Source: PALSA-612 sp963776735
GTDB taxonomy: Bacteria; Actinomycetota; Thermoleophilia; Gaiellales; Gaiellaceae
Assembly: GCA_963776735.1 (NCBI GenBank)
Contig: CAVZNV010000023.1
Coordinates: forward strand, 124,001-188,000
DNA: 64,000 nucleotides
Direction: 5' to 3'
Shown piece after piece: positions 22,381-30,260 of this stretch. The number at the start of each line of letters is the position of its first letter. Position 1 is the stretch's first letter. The notes under the pieces are model-generated. The model did not search any database. It saw only the letters and a list, made by a program, of their open reading frames with translations, and was not told where the DNA came from. Both the position numbers and the translations under genes were made by a program.

Positions 22381-22398
22381 GCGGCGGCGAACCGCCGC
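22381..22398 (+). terminator. GC-rich hairpin after the LuxR gene
   Basis: gcggcgg, loop cgaa, ccgccgc, then ttct, 14 bp past the stop at 22366. A plausible intrinsic terminator despite the short T-run. Confidence 0.5.
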
Positions 22399-22437
22399 TT
22401 CTAGCCTCCTCGCAGTCCATCGAGCAAGGAGGCAATC

Positions 22438-23271
22438 ATGGCCACACAGACACAACAGGGCACCTCGACGATTCAGGGGCCGCTCTGGAGCGAACGCGCC
22501 GACGACTGGGCGCGAATCCAGGAGCCCTTGATGCGGCCGGCGTTCGAGGCCGGCCTGGGCGCACTCACGATCACCCGCGAGACTCGTCTGCTCGACGTCG
22601 GGTGCGGATCGGGGCTCGCCCTGCGCCTCGCCGCCGACCGTGGTGCCGCCGTCAGCGGCCTCGACGCGAGCACGGCCCTGCTCGAGCACGCACACCGCCG
22701 AGTCCCGGCGGCGCCGCTCGTCCAGGGCGAACTCGAGGAGCTTCCGTTCGCAGACGGCAGCTTCGAGATCGTCACCGGCTTCAACTCCTTCCAGTACGCA
22801 GCCCGGCCGGCGGCAGCGCTGGCGGAGGCGGTCCGGGTGCTCGCTCCGGGCGGGTGCGTCCTCTACCTGAACTGGGCTCCGCCCGAGCAGTGCGAGGCCG
22901 GCGCGTACCTCGCTGCCATCGGAGCGCTGCTCCCGCCACCGCCTCCCGGCGCGCCCGGTCCGTTCGCCCTCTCCGACCACGACGCGATCGTTCGCGTGTT
23001 CGGCGAGGCCGGCCTCGACGTCAACTCGACCGCCGACGTCACCGTCGTCTGGAGCTATCCCGACGAAGCGACCGCCCTTGCGGGGCTGATGGCGGCCGGC
23101 CCGATCGTCGGTGCGATCAACCACGCCGGCGAAGAGGCCGTCATCGAGGCCACGACGGGCTTCCTGCAGCCGTTCCGCACCGAGGACGGCGGCTACAGGA
23201 TCACCAACCACTTCCGCTATGCGACCGGCGAGCCGCGCCAGGGACGAGGCCGTGCTCGGCGACATACGTGA
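22438..23271 (+). CDS. Class I SAM-dependent methyltransferase with altered C-terminus
   Basis: A 277-aa methyltransferase (Methyltransf_11/25-like): LLDVGCGSGLALRLAADRGA is motif I, VSGLDASTALL motif II, IVTGFNSFQYAARPAAALAE and VRVLAPGGCVLYLNW the later motifs. AAGGAGG precedes the ATG by 5 nt. The expected end (YRITNHFRYATGE) is followed by about ten basic residues that lie in a 41-bp segment copied from a CoA-transferase gene, so the natural stop has probably been replaced. Catalytic parts are intact. The substrate is unknown. It may be regulated by the LuxR protein upstream. Confidence 0.83.
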   Translation: MATQTQQGTSTIQGPLWSERADDWARIQEPLMRPAFEAGLGALTITRETRLLDVGCGSGLALRLAADRGAAVSGLDASTALLEHAHRRVPAAPLVQGELEELPFADGSFEIVTGFNSFQYAARPAAALAEAVRVLAPGGCVLYLNWAPPEQCEAGAYLAAIGALLPPPPPGAPGPFALSDHDAIVRVFGEAGLDVNSTADVTVVWSYPDEATALAGLMAAGPIVGAINHAGEEAVIEATTGFLQPFRTEDGGYRITNHFRYATGEPRQGRGRARRHT

Positions 23272-23283
23272 GGTCGTGGCCCG
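23243..23283. repeat. 41-bp repeat, copy B (3' end of methyltransferase)
   Basis: 39 of 41 bases identical to 19301-19341. On the minus strand it still encodes GHDLTYVAEHGLV, but neither side continues the CoA-transferase gene. It looks like a recombination scar. Confidence 0.8.
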
Positions 23284-23332
23284 ATCGCTCCTGGTCGGGC
23301 CACGGCGCCGATCATGTCCGATTCCCGCTCGC

Positions 23333-23989
23333 TCAGGTGGGGAGCACGAAGAAGGCGACGACGGAGTACTGGACTGCGACGGCCGCGACGACGAGCGCAT
23401 GGAAGACCTCGTGGTAGCCGAAGACAGCCGGGAACGGGTCGGGCCTGCGTCGTGCATAGACGATCCCGCCGAGCGTGTAGCACACCCCGCTCGCAAGCAC
23501 GAGCGTCGACGCGAGTATCCCCGTCCGGGTCAACAGCTGGGGGAAGACGACGACACCCACCCAGCCGAGTGCACATCCGATCAGCACCGGCAGCCACCGC
23601 GGCGGCCGCGCCCACAACAACCGGGTCAGGATCGCTGCTCCCGCTCCTCCCCACACGATCGCGAGCACCGTGATCCGCCAATCGCCCGACAGCACGAGCA
23701 GGCCGAAGGGCGTGTACGAGCCGGCGATCATCGCGTAGATGCCGGCGTGGTCGACTCGCCGCAGCCAGCGACGCCACGGCGGCGACCACGCCACCCGGTG
23801 ATACAGCGCGCTCGCGCCGAACATGCAGACGACGCCACCGGCGAACACGGCCGCGGCCACCTTCGCAGTCGACGTGTCCGCGAACAGGCCGACGACGACA
23901 CCCAGCGGGATCGCCAGGTAGAACGCCCACTCGTGCAGGACTCCCCGCAGCCGAGGCTTGGCCTGCTCGAGCCGTGCGAGCTCGCTCAC
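23333..23989 (-). CDS. Hemolysin III family membrane protein (PAQR-like)
   Basis: A 218-aa seven-TM protein of the HlyIII/YqfA/TrhA family. Diagnostic features: RGVLHEWAFYLAIPLG at the start, FGASALYHRVAW with the first conserved His, RRVDHAGIYAMIAGSYTPF, and the C-terminal FGYHEVFHALVVAAVAVQY with paired His residues that would bind a metal. The name does not imply haemolysis; characterised bacterial members affect membrane energetics and fluidity. The GTG start at 23989 is assigned by homology. The gene stands alone, between a methyltransferase (convergent) and tRNA-Ala. Confidence 0.88.
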   Translation of the reverse strand: MSELARLEQAKPRLRGVLHEWAFYLAIPLGVVVGLFADTSTAKVAAAVFAGGVVCMFGASALYHRVAWSPPWRRWLRRVDHAGIYAMIAGSYTPFGLLVLSGDWRITVLAIVWGGAGAAILTRLLWARPPRWLPVLIGCALGWVGVVVFPQLLTRTGILASTLVLASGVCYTLGGIVYARRRPDPFPAVFGYHEVFHALVVAAVAVQYSVVAFFVLPT

Positions 23990-24092
23990 GTCTGCAATCT
24001 CGCTCTGGGTTGGGCCGGCTCGGGTCGGCGTCCTCGAACTCGACGCGGGAGCCGAGCCGGTCGAGCACCGATGGATCGCACCGTTCTCAGAA

Positions 24093-24165
24093 TGGAGCCG
24101 AGGGGGATCGAACCCCTGACCTTTTGGCTGCCAGCCAAACGCTCTCCCAGCTGAGCTACGGCCCC
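24093..24165 (-). tRNA. tRNA-Ala (anticodon GGC)
   Basis: The minus strand folds as a canonical cloverleaf: acceptor GGGGCCG/CGGCTCC, D-arm GCTC...GAGC, anticodon stem TTTGG/CCAAA with loop CTGGCAG (anticodon GGC), T-arm AGGGG/CCCCT with TTCGATC loop and discriminator A. The 3' CCA is not encoded. It lies 18 bp downstream of rsfS on the same strand. Confidence 0.95.
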
Positions 24166-24183
24166 GAGCCGATCAGTCTAGCC

Positions 24184-24573
24184 TCAGGCGGTCGCGGCTT
24201 CGACCTCGATCGAGGGCACGTCGCCCCACAGCTCCTCGAGCCGGTAGTACCGGCGCGTCTCCGGCGTGAACACGTGCAGCACGACGTCGAGGTAGTCGGC
24301 CACGATCCACGTCGACTCGCGCTCTCCCTCGACCGACCGCGGGAGCACACGGCCGTCCTTCTTCAGCCGCTCGTGAACCTCGTCGTGGATCGACTTCGTC
24401 TGCCGCGGGTTCTGGCCCGTGCAGATGACGAAGTAGTCCGTGTAGGTACAGACGGGCCGCATGTCGAGGATCACGACGTCCTGCGCCAGCTTGTCCTGGG
24501 CGAGGCCGGCGATGCGGCGGGCTTGTTCGAGGGACGTCAGGTCGGTTTCGTCTCCGGAAGCGGAACGGGGCAA
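24184..24573 (-). CDS. rsfS: Ribosome silencing factor RsfS
   Basis: A 129-aa RsfS/Iojap protein that binds ribosomal protein uL14 and blocks subunit joining when nutrients are low. Recognisable parts are KLAQDVVILDMRPVCTYTDYFVI, QTKSIHDEVHERLK, and ESTWIVADYLDVVLHVFTPE with RRYYRLEELWGD. The start is probably the TTG at 24573, 2 nt after the nadD stop, so translation is coupled. The conserved order obg-nadD-rsfS supports the call. Confidence 0.93.
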   Translation of the reverse strand: MPRSASGDETDLTSLEQARRIAGLAQDKLAQDVVILDMRPVCTYTDYFVICTGQNPRQTKSIHDEVHERLKKDGRVLPRSVEGERESTWIVADYLDVVLHVFTPETRRYYRLEELWGDVPSIEVEAATA

Positions 24574-24575
24574 GT

Positions 24576-25133
24576 CTAGCCGCCGTGTCGGTAGAGGCCG
24601 AGTCGCGCGACCTCGGCGGCGACGGCCGGAGGGACGAGGCCGTCGATCGGCTCGCCGTGCGCCACCCGCGCGCGAACCTCGCTCGAGGAGAGGTCGACCC
24701 GCTCGATCTCGAAGAACGAGACGCGATCGGGACGCCGCAGCGAGGCAACGACGGCATCCAGCGCTTCGAGTGGATATCCCGGCCGTGTGGCGACACCGAG
24801 CCGCGCGAGCTCGAGCACGTCGTCAGGCTCCTTCCAGGTGAGGAACTCCGCGAACTGGTCGGCGCCGACGAGGAAGACGGGATCCTCGAAATGCCGCTCG
24901 CGGAGCATGTCGACCGTGCGCGGATGCGGATCGAGCTCGACGTCGTCGTCCGGGAACGCGAGCCGTGCGAGCTCCAGGCGCACCGCGGGATCGGTGGCGA
25001 CGCGCTTGTGGCCCGGGTCGACGACGACGAGCACGACGACCCGGTCGAAGCCGAAGTGCGTGCGGGCGTCGCGCAGGAGCGCGGCGTGCCCGTCGTGCGG
25101 CGGGTCGAAGACGCTGCCGAAGAGCCCCGTCAC
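24576..25133 (-). CDS. nadD: Nicotinate-nucleotide adenylyltransferase
   Basis: A 185-aa enzyme joining nicotinate mononucleotide and ATP to deamido-NAD in NAD biosynthesis. The nucleotidyltransferase motif is GLFGSVFDPPHDGHAALLRD (the GxFxPxHxGH type), the middle has FLVGADQFAEFLTWKEPDDVL, and the end shows the ISSSEVR-type signature as DLSSSEVRARV. The GTG at 25133 overlaps the obg stop (GTGA). It is the middle gene of obg-nadD-rsfS. The length is slightly short but complete. Confidence 0.93.
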   Translation of the reverse strand: MTGLFGSVFDPPHDGHAALLRDARTHFGFDRVVVLVVVDPGHKRVATDPAVRLELARLAFPDDDVELDPHPRTVDMLRERHFEDPVFLVGADQFAEFLTWKEPDDVLELARLGVATRPGYPLEALDAVVASLRRPDRVSFFEIERVDLSSSEVRARVAHGEPIDGLVPPAVAAEVARLGLYRHGG

Positions 25134-26315
25134 CGGTACTCGAACTCCTCGTCGCCGATCGCGACCTCGTCGCCCTCGCGGGCTCCGGCCGCCCGCAGGG
25201 CTTCCGCGAGCTCGTCCTCGTCCGGTGGTCGCCCGACGACTCGGAACCCGCGGTCGGTACGCAGCAGCCTGAAGGCTGCGCGGCGCGGCTTGGGCCGGTA
25301 GACGAGGAAGCCCGGCACCGCCTCGTCGTCGACCGGCTCGTCGTCGGGCTCGGGCACGAGGGAGAACAGAGAGCGCTTGAACCGCTCGACGCCTTCGCCG
25401 GTCGCGCACGAGAGCGGGAACACAGCGACGACACGCTCGTCCTGGACCTCGAGCTGCGGATCGGGGGCGATGTCGATCTTGTTCAGCACGACGATCTGCG
25501 GCAGCTCGTCGAGCCCCGCGCCGTAGGCGGCGAGCTCGTCGTCGACGGCCCGGAACTGCTCGGCGGGATCGCCGTCGGCTGCGTCGATCACGTGCACGAG
25601 CGTCCTGGCGCGTTCCAGGTGCGCGAGGAACTCGTGACCGAGTCCGACGCCTTCGGCCGCGCCCTCGATCAGCCCGGGAACGTCCTCGACGACGAGCTGG
25701 CGGCCGTCCGGCGCGTCGACCGTGCCGAGGATGGGCGCGAGGGTGGTGAACGGGTAGTCGGCGACCTTCGGCTTCGCGTTCGAGATCCGCCGCAGGAGCG
25801 ACGACTTCCCGGCGTTCGGGACGGCCGACGAGCGCCGCGTCCGCGAGGAGCTTCAGGTGGAGCTCGACATCGGCCTCCTCGCCGGGCACGCCGATCTCGG
25901 CGAACCGCGGCGTCTGGCGGGTCGGCGTCGCGAAGTGGCGATTTCCGCGGCCCGGAGCGCCTCCGCGGGCAACGACGACTCGCGCGCCGGCACGGGCCAG
26001 GTCGGCGACGAGCTCGCCCGCGTCGTCGCGCACCTCGGTTCCGACGGGCACGTGCACCTCGACGTCTTTCCCGGCCGCGCCGTGCTTGCCCGAACCGCCG
26101 CCGTGACCGCCACGACCGGCGACGATCTTGCGACCGGTGCGGAACGCGGACAGGTCGCGCAGCTCGGGATCCGCGACGAGGACGACCGAGCCGCCCGGGC
26201 CGCCGTCACCGCCGTCGGGGCCGCCCTTCGGGACGTGCTTCTCGCGACGGAAGCTGAGCGCGCCGTCGCCGCCGCGACCGGCGAGGACGTGGAAGCGGGC
26301 GCGGTCCGAGAACAT
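25130..26315 (-). CDS. obg: GTPase Obg, interrupted by one extra base
   Basis: Essential ribosome-associated GTPase. The N-terminal glycine-rich Obg fold is clear (FHVLAGRGGDGALSFRREKH, GGPDGGDGGPGGSVVL). At about 25820-25824 the sequence leaves frame in the G1 loop: LLADAALVG is followed by four bases instead of three, and the next phase gives PNAGKSSLLRRISNAKP, DYPFTTLAPILGTV, VEDVPGLIEGAAEGVGLGHE and a C-terminal OCT domain ending GDEEFEYR. Removing one base restores a normal protein of about 395 aa. As Obg is essential, an assembly error is far more likely than a pseudogene. It is divergent from the PLP enzyme, 19 bp apart. Confidence 0.88.
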
Positions 26316-26334
26316 CGTTCACAGTGTGTCAGCG

Positions 26335-27381
26335 ATGCCGCCGACGACCGACGAAGCGATCGAGTCGCTGCGGCGCGACGAGTTTCCGCTCGCGCGGGAA
26401 CGGGTCTACCTCGATTTCGCCACGTTCGGCCCGCCGCCGATGCGCGCCGTCCGGGCGGCCGCCGAGCGGCTCGAGCGCGACGCGGGCGAGGGATCGCTCG
26501 GACTGGACGGCAACGCGCTCGTCGAGGCGGTTCGCGGCGAGGTCGCGGCGCTCCTGCATTGCGAGCCACGCAGCGCCTGCCTGCTCACGAGCACCAGCGA
26601 AGGGATGAGCCTGGTCGCGGCCGGGCTCGATTGGCGGGCGGGCGACGAGGTGCTCGTGTACGAGCAGGAGTTCGAGGGCTGCGTGGCGCCTTTCCTCGAC
26701 CTCCCCGCCGCGACCGTGGTTCGCGCCGCGCGCCCGACCGAGATCCCGGAGCTCGTCGGTGAGCGCACGCGCGCCGTCGCGCTCAGCCTGGTCGACCGGG
26801 TCACCGGCGCCAGAGCGCCCGTCGACGAGATCGCTGCCGCGTGCCGCGAGCACGGCGCCTGGCTCGCGCTCGACGCCGCGCAGGCGATGGGCGTCCTCGA
26901 CGTCGACCCGCGGGAGCTCGGCGCCGATGTGGTCAGCGCGCACGGCTACAAGTTCCTGCTCTCGGGCTTCGGCCTTGCCCCGACCTACTGCTCCGACCGC
27001 GCACTTGCGGAGCTGCGCGTGCCCCGGCCGGGGTGGAAGAACGCCGACGCGGGCCACGAGTCCGCAGCACGGTTCGAGCCGACGATGTTCCCGCTGCCGG
27101 TCCTGGCGGGGATGCTCGAGTCGCTTCGGCTGCTGAATTCGCTCGACGCGCGGGAGCGCGAGCGGCGTGCGATCGGCGCCGCGAGGGCGATCGCGCAAGG
27201 ACTCGACCTCCCCGAGCCGCTGTCCTCGCTCGTCTCGCTGCCTCATGAGCACGCCGAGAAGCTCGTCGCACGACTACGCGGGGCGGATGTCATCGCAGCG
27301 GCGGTTGAGGATCGCCTGCGTCTGTCGACGCACTTCTTCACGACCGACGACGACGTCGACGCGCTGCTATCGCAGCTTTAG
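26335..27381 (+). CDS. Class V aminotransferase / cysteine-desulfurase-like PLP enzyme
   Basis: A 348-aa fold-type I PLP enzyme of the class V group. It has YLDFATFGPPPMRAV at the start, SACLLTSTSEGMSLVAAGLDW, LALDAAQAMGVLDVD with the PLP-pyridine Asp180, and SAHGYKFLLSGFG with Schiff-base Lys206. The loop cysteine expected in true desulfurases is not evident, so an aminotransferase or lyase role is more likely; the substrate is unknown. It starts at the ATG at 26335, or the GTG at 26326, and overlaps the 3' end of the next (convergent) gene by 4 bp. Confidence 0.85.
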   Translation: MPPTTDEAIESLRRDEFPLARERVYLDFATFGPPPMRAVRAAAERLERDAGEGSLGLDGNALVEAVRGEVAALLHCEPRSACLLTSTSEGMSLVAAGLDWRAGDEVLVYEQEFEGCVAPFLDLPAATVVRAARPTEIPELVGERTRAVALSLVDRVTGARAPVDEIAAACREHGAWLALDAAQAMGVLDVDPRELGADVVSAHGYKFLLSGFGLAPTYCSDRALAELRVPRPGWKNADAGHESAARFEPTMFPLPVLAGMLESLRLLNSLDARERERRAIGAARAIAQGLDLPEPLSSLVSLPHEHAEKLVARLRGADVIAAAVEDRLRLSTHFFTTDDDVDALLSQL

Positions 27382-28325
27382 GGAATCTGCACGGGTACGC
27401 CGTCGACCACGAGCTCGGGACCCGAGAAGACGCAGTCGACGTGAATCGACGCGGCGTTGTCGCCGCCGTACGGGCCGACGTTGCTGCCGATCGCCACGTG
27501 GGCGGTGCCGGCCGCCTTCTCGTCGAAGAGGACGTGTCCACGAACGCGGATCGCCGGGTTGAGCCCGATCCCGAGCTCGGCGATCACGTCGGCGCCTTCT
27601 CCCGACTCCTCGACCAGCCGGCGGAGTGCATCTCCCGCCTCGCCGCCCTCGATCGAACGCGCACGGCCACCCTCGAAGCGCAGGACGACCGGCTCCGGTA
27701 GGAGCTTCCCCCGAGGCCCGACAGGGATCGTCAGGTCGGCGACCAGCACGCCCTCAGCGCCGTCCGCGAGCGGCGCGATGCAGATCTCGCCGCCCGGGAA
27801 GTTCGCGATCCCGCCCGGCTCGAGCGGCAGCGCGTCGTCCATCCAGCGTCGCCCGTCGACGCGGAGCCGAAGGTCGGTGCCCGCGGCGCCGCGCACGTGC
27901 AGCTCGCATGCGCCCTCGACGGCCGCGAGCAAGCTTCGCGCCGCCGGCTCGACGTCCGTCATCGGCCGGGACAGCTCCCCGAGCAGCGTCTCGTGGTCGA
28001 TGCCCGGCGAGCCGAGCACGCGTCCGCCGTGGGAGAGCAGCACGTCCAGCACCGCCTTCCTCGCAGGCAGCTCCTCGATGAACAGCTCGTGGAGCAGGTT
28101 GATCGAGACGTCGGCCCACTCGGCGGTCTCGAGCAGCTCGGGCGTCGGTTCGAGCAGCGGCCGTTTCGTCGGAAGTCGTGCGATCCTGGCCTCGGCGCCG
28201 AGCGCCCGCGCTGCCGCCGCCAGCTCCTCCGCCTCGGCCGCGAACGGCTCGTCGACCTCGACCCTCACTCGCTCGCGAGGTCGGACGCAGGCGGCCGCGA
28301 GGTAGTTGTCGCACCAACCCGGCAT
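27378..28325 (-). CDS. M29-like aminopeptidase paralogue (shorter)
   Basis: A 315-aa protein related to the thermophilic aminopeptidase family M29 and to the divergently transcribed 363-aa gene. Shared features are GGEICIAPLADGAEGVLV, ELGIGLNPAIRVRGHVLFDEKAAGTAHVAIG and the C-terminal ASIHVDCV with His and Asp ligands. It is shorter at the N-terminus, and LNPAI replaces CNEGI of its sister. It may be a metallopeptidase with altered specificity. The ATG at 28325 lies 8 nt after a TATGAT box, suggesting leaderless expression. Confidence 0.75.
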   Translation of the reverse strand: MPGWCDNYLAAACVRPRERVRVEVDEPFAAEAEELAAAARALGAEARIARLPTKRPLLEPTPELLETAEWADVSINLLHELFIEELPARKAVLDVLLSHGGRVLGSPGIDHETLLGELSRPMTDVEPAARSLLAAVEGACELHVRGAAGTDLRLRVDGRRWMDDALPLEPGGIANFPGGEICIAPLADGAEGVLVADLTIPVGPRGKLLPEPVVLRFEGGRARSIEGGEAGDALRRLVEESGEGADVIAELGIGLNPAIRVRGHVLFDEKAAGTAHVAIGSNVGPYGGDNAASIHVDCVFSGPELVVDGVPVQIP

Positions 28326-28346
28326 GAGCGGCGATCATAAGCTGCG

Positions 28347-29438
28347 ATGGACGACCAACCGTCACGGGAGCACCGGCTCGCCGAGCTGCTCGTCGGCCGC
28401 TCGCTCGGCGTCGAGCCGGGCTGGCAGGTGATGATCCAGGCGACGGCACTGGCGCGGCCGCTGGTCGAGGAGCTCGTGCGGTCGCTCGCGCGCCGCGGCG
28501 CCTACCCGCTCGTCCGCCTGTCCTTCACGGATCTCGAGCGTGTTCCGTTCGAGACGATCTGGGCGGAGGAGGCGCCGGACGAGCTGCTCACCGAACCGGC
28601 GTCGATCGACGTCCGCGCCCGCAAGGAGGTCGACGCACGGCTCATCCTCTTCTCGTCCGAGAACGTGTACGCAGGCTCGGAGCTGCCGTCGGAGCGGCGT
28701 CTCGCGCTGCGCGCGGGCGCGCGCAAGGCGATCGACATGACGGCCGACATGGACAAGCCGTGGGTCTCGTGCCCGTTCCCGACGCAGGGACTCGCGCAGG
28801 AGGCCGGAGTCAGCCTGACGACGTACGCCGACATCCTCTACGCCGCGTGCCTCCGCGACTGGGACGCGGAGGGCGAGCGGATGCGGCACTACGCCGAGCG
28901 GTTCGACGCCGCCGAGACGGTGCGCATCGTCGCGCCCGGGACAGACCTGACGCTCGCAGTCGCCGGGCGGCGCGCCGAGGTCGACGACGCGCACCGGAAC
29001 ATGCCGGGCGGCGAGCTCTTCCTCTGCCCGCTCGAGGACTCGGCCGAGGGCGTGATCGAGTTCGGCGAGTACGGCGCGACGTACCTCGGACGCCGCTGCG
29101 AAGGGATCCGTCTGCGATTCGAGTCAGGCCGGGTCGTGGACGCGTCCGCCCGTGCGGAGGAGGACCACCTGCTCGCGGTGCTCGACACCGACGACGGCGC
29201 TCGGCGGCTCGGCGAGCTCGGGATCGGCTGCAACGAGGGCATCCCACGCCATGTCCGGCACATGTGGTGGGACGAGAAGATCGCGGGTACCATCCACCTC
29301 GCGCTCGGCCAGGGCTTCGCGCACCTCGGCGCCACGAACGAGAGCGCGATCCACTGGGACATCGTCAAGGACGTCGCCCGGGGACGCATCGAGCTGGACG
29401 GCGAGACCGTCCAGGAGCACGGCGAGTGGCTGATCTAG
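28347..29438 (+). CDS. Aminopeptidase, M29 family
   Basis: A 363-aa cobalt/zinc-type aminopeptidase of family M29 (AmpS/PepS-like) that removes N-terminal residues from peptides in the cytoplasm. Typical blocks: MPGGELFLCPLEDSAEGVIEF, ELGIGCNEGI, MWWDEKIAGTIHLALGQGF, then NESAIHWDIV with metal-binding His and Asp. The ATG at 28347 is 21 bp from the start of its divergent paralogue, so their promoters must overlap. The gene ends 4 bp before the rpmA stop (convergent). Confidence 0.85.
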   Translation: MDDQPSREHRLAELLVGRSLGVEPGWQVMIQATALARPLVEELVRSLARRGAYPLVRLSFTDLERVPFETIWAEEAPDELLTEPASIDVRARKEVDARLILFSSENVYAGSELPSERRLALRAGARKAIDMTADMDKPWVSCPFPTQGLAQEAGVSLTTYADILYAACLRDWDAEGERMRHYAERFDAAETVRIVAPGTDLTLAVAGRRAEVDDAHRNMPGGELFLCPLEDSAEGVIEFGEYGATYLGRRCEGIRLRFESGRVVDASARAEEDHLLAVLDTDDGARRLGELGIGCNEGIPRHVRHMWWDEKIAGTIHLALGQGFAHLGATNESAIHWDIVKDVARGRIELDGETVQEHGEWLI

Positions 29439-29442
29439 TCCG

Positions 29443-29700
29443 CTAGCTCGCGGCTTCGGTCACCTCGACGAAGCGGCGCTCGCCGCTCTGCCGGAAGGCG
29501 ACCGTGCCGGGGCGCTTCGCGAAGATCGTGTGGTCGCGGCCGAGACCGGTCCCGGGGCCGGGGCGGAACTGGGTTCCGCGCTGACGGACGATGATCATGC
29601 CGGCCTTGACCTCCTGACCGGCGAAGATCTTCACGCCCAGCATCTTCGGCTTCGAGTCGCGGCCGTTCCGCGACGATCCGAGTCCCTTCTTGTGCGCCAT
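29443..29700 (-). CDS. rpmA: 50S ribosomal protein L27
   Basis: An 85-aa bL27. MAHKKGLGSSRNGRDSKPK is the classic start, contacting the peptidyl transferase centre, followed by LGVKIFAGQEVKAGMIIVRQ and GTQFRPGPGTGLGRDHTIFA. The start overlaps the rplU stop by 1 bp (TAATG), so the two are translationally coupled. No N-terminal cleavage extension is present. Confidence 0.97.
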   Translation of the reverse strand: MAHKKGLGSSRNGRDSKPKMLGVKIFAGQEVKAGMIIVRQRGTQFRPGPGTGLGRDHTIFAKRPGTVAFRQSGERRFVEVTEAAS

Positions 29701-30188
29701 TACTCCGCTCCCTCGTCAGTCTTGGGCTTGGCCGTCCGCGTGCGCGGCTTGGCCGGCGCCTTCGGCTTCTCGGCGGTCGCCGTCGCAGCGGGCTTGCGGG
29801 CGGCGGGCTTCGGCTTCGCGGGCGCCTTCTCGGCGACCGGCTTCGGCTTCTCGGCTGCGGCCTTCGCGGCCGGCTTCGCCGCGGCGGTCTTCGCACCGAT
29901 CGACGTGATCTCGATCTGGCTCAGCTTCGCGCGGTGACCGGTGTGCCGGCGGTAGCCCGTGCGCTTCTTGTACTTGCCGATGCGGATCTTCTCGCCCAGC
30001 GTCTCGCCGAGCACCTTGGCCGTCACCTGCGTCTTCGGGGCGAACTCGGCCTTGCCGTCGCCGCCGAGAAAAAGGACGTCAGGGTGAAAGGTCTTGCCCT
30101 CGGCGTGACCGACGCGGTCGACGAGGAGCCGCTGCCCCTCCTGGACGCGGTACTGCTTCCCGCCGAGTGAGATGATCGCGTAGGCCAT
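29700..30188 (-). CDS. rplU: 50S ribosomal protein L21 with long basic C-tail
   Basis: A 162-aa bL21. The domain MAYAIISLGGKQYRVQEGQR to KRTGYRRHTGHRAKLSQIEI (about 100 aa) is normal. It is followed by about 60 residues rich in Lys, Ala and Pro, a low-complexity tail seen in some actinobacterial ribosomal proteins. The ATG at 30188 was chosen from homology; GGAGAG lies about 9 nt upstream. It forms an operon with rpmA, downstream of the RNase E/G gene with a gap of 72 bp. Confidence 0.95.
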   Translation of the reverse strand: MAYAIISLGGKQYRVQEGQRLLVDRVGHAEGKTFHPDVLFLGGDGKAEFAPKTQVTAKVLGETLGEKIRIGKYKKRTGYRRHTGHRAKLSQIEITSIGAKTAAAKPAAKAAAEKPKPVAEKAPAKPKPAARKPAATATAEKPKAPAKPRTRTAKPKTDEGAE

Positions 30189-30260
30189 TTCGCTGCTCTC
30201 CAAGCGTGCAAATGCGGGCAGAGCCTGCCCGCGAGCCGCCACTATAGCGACAGGGCGTCG

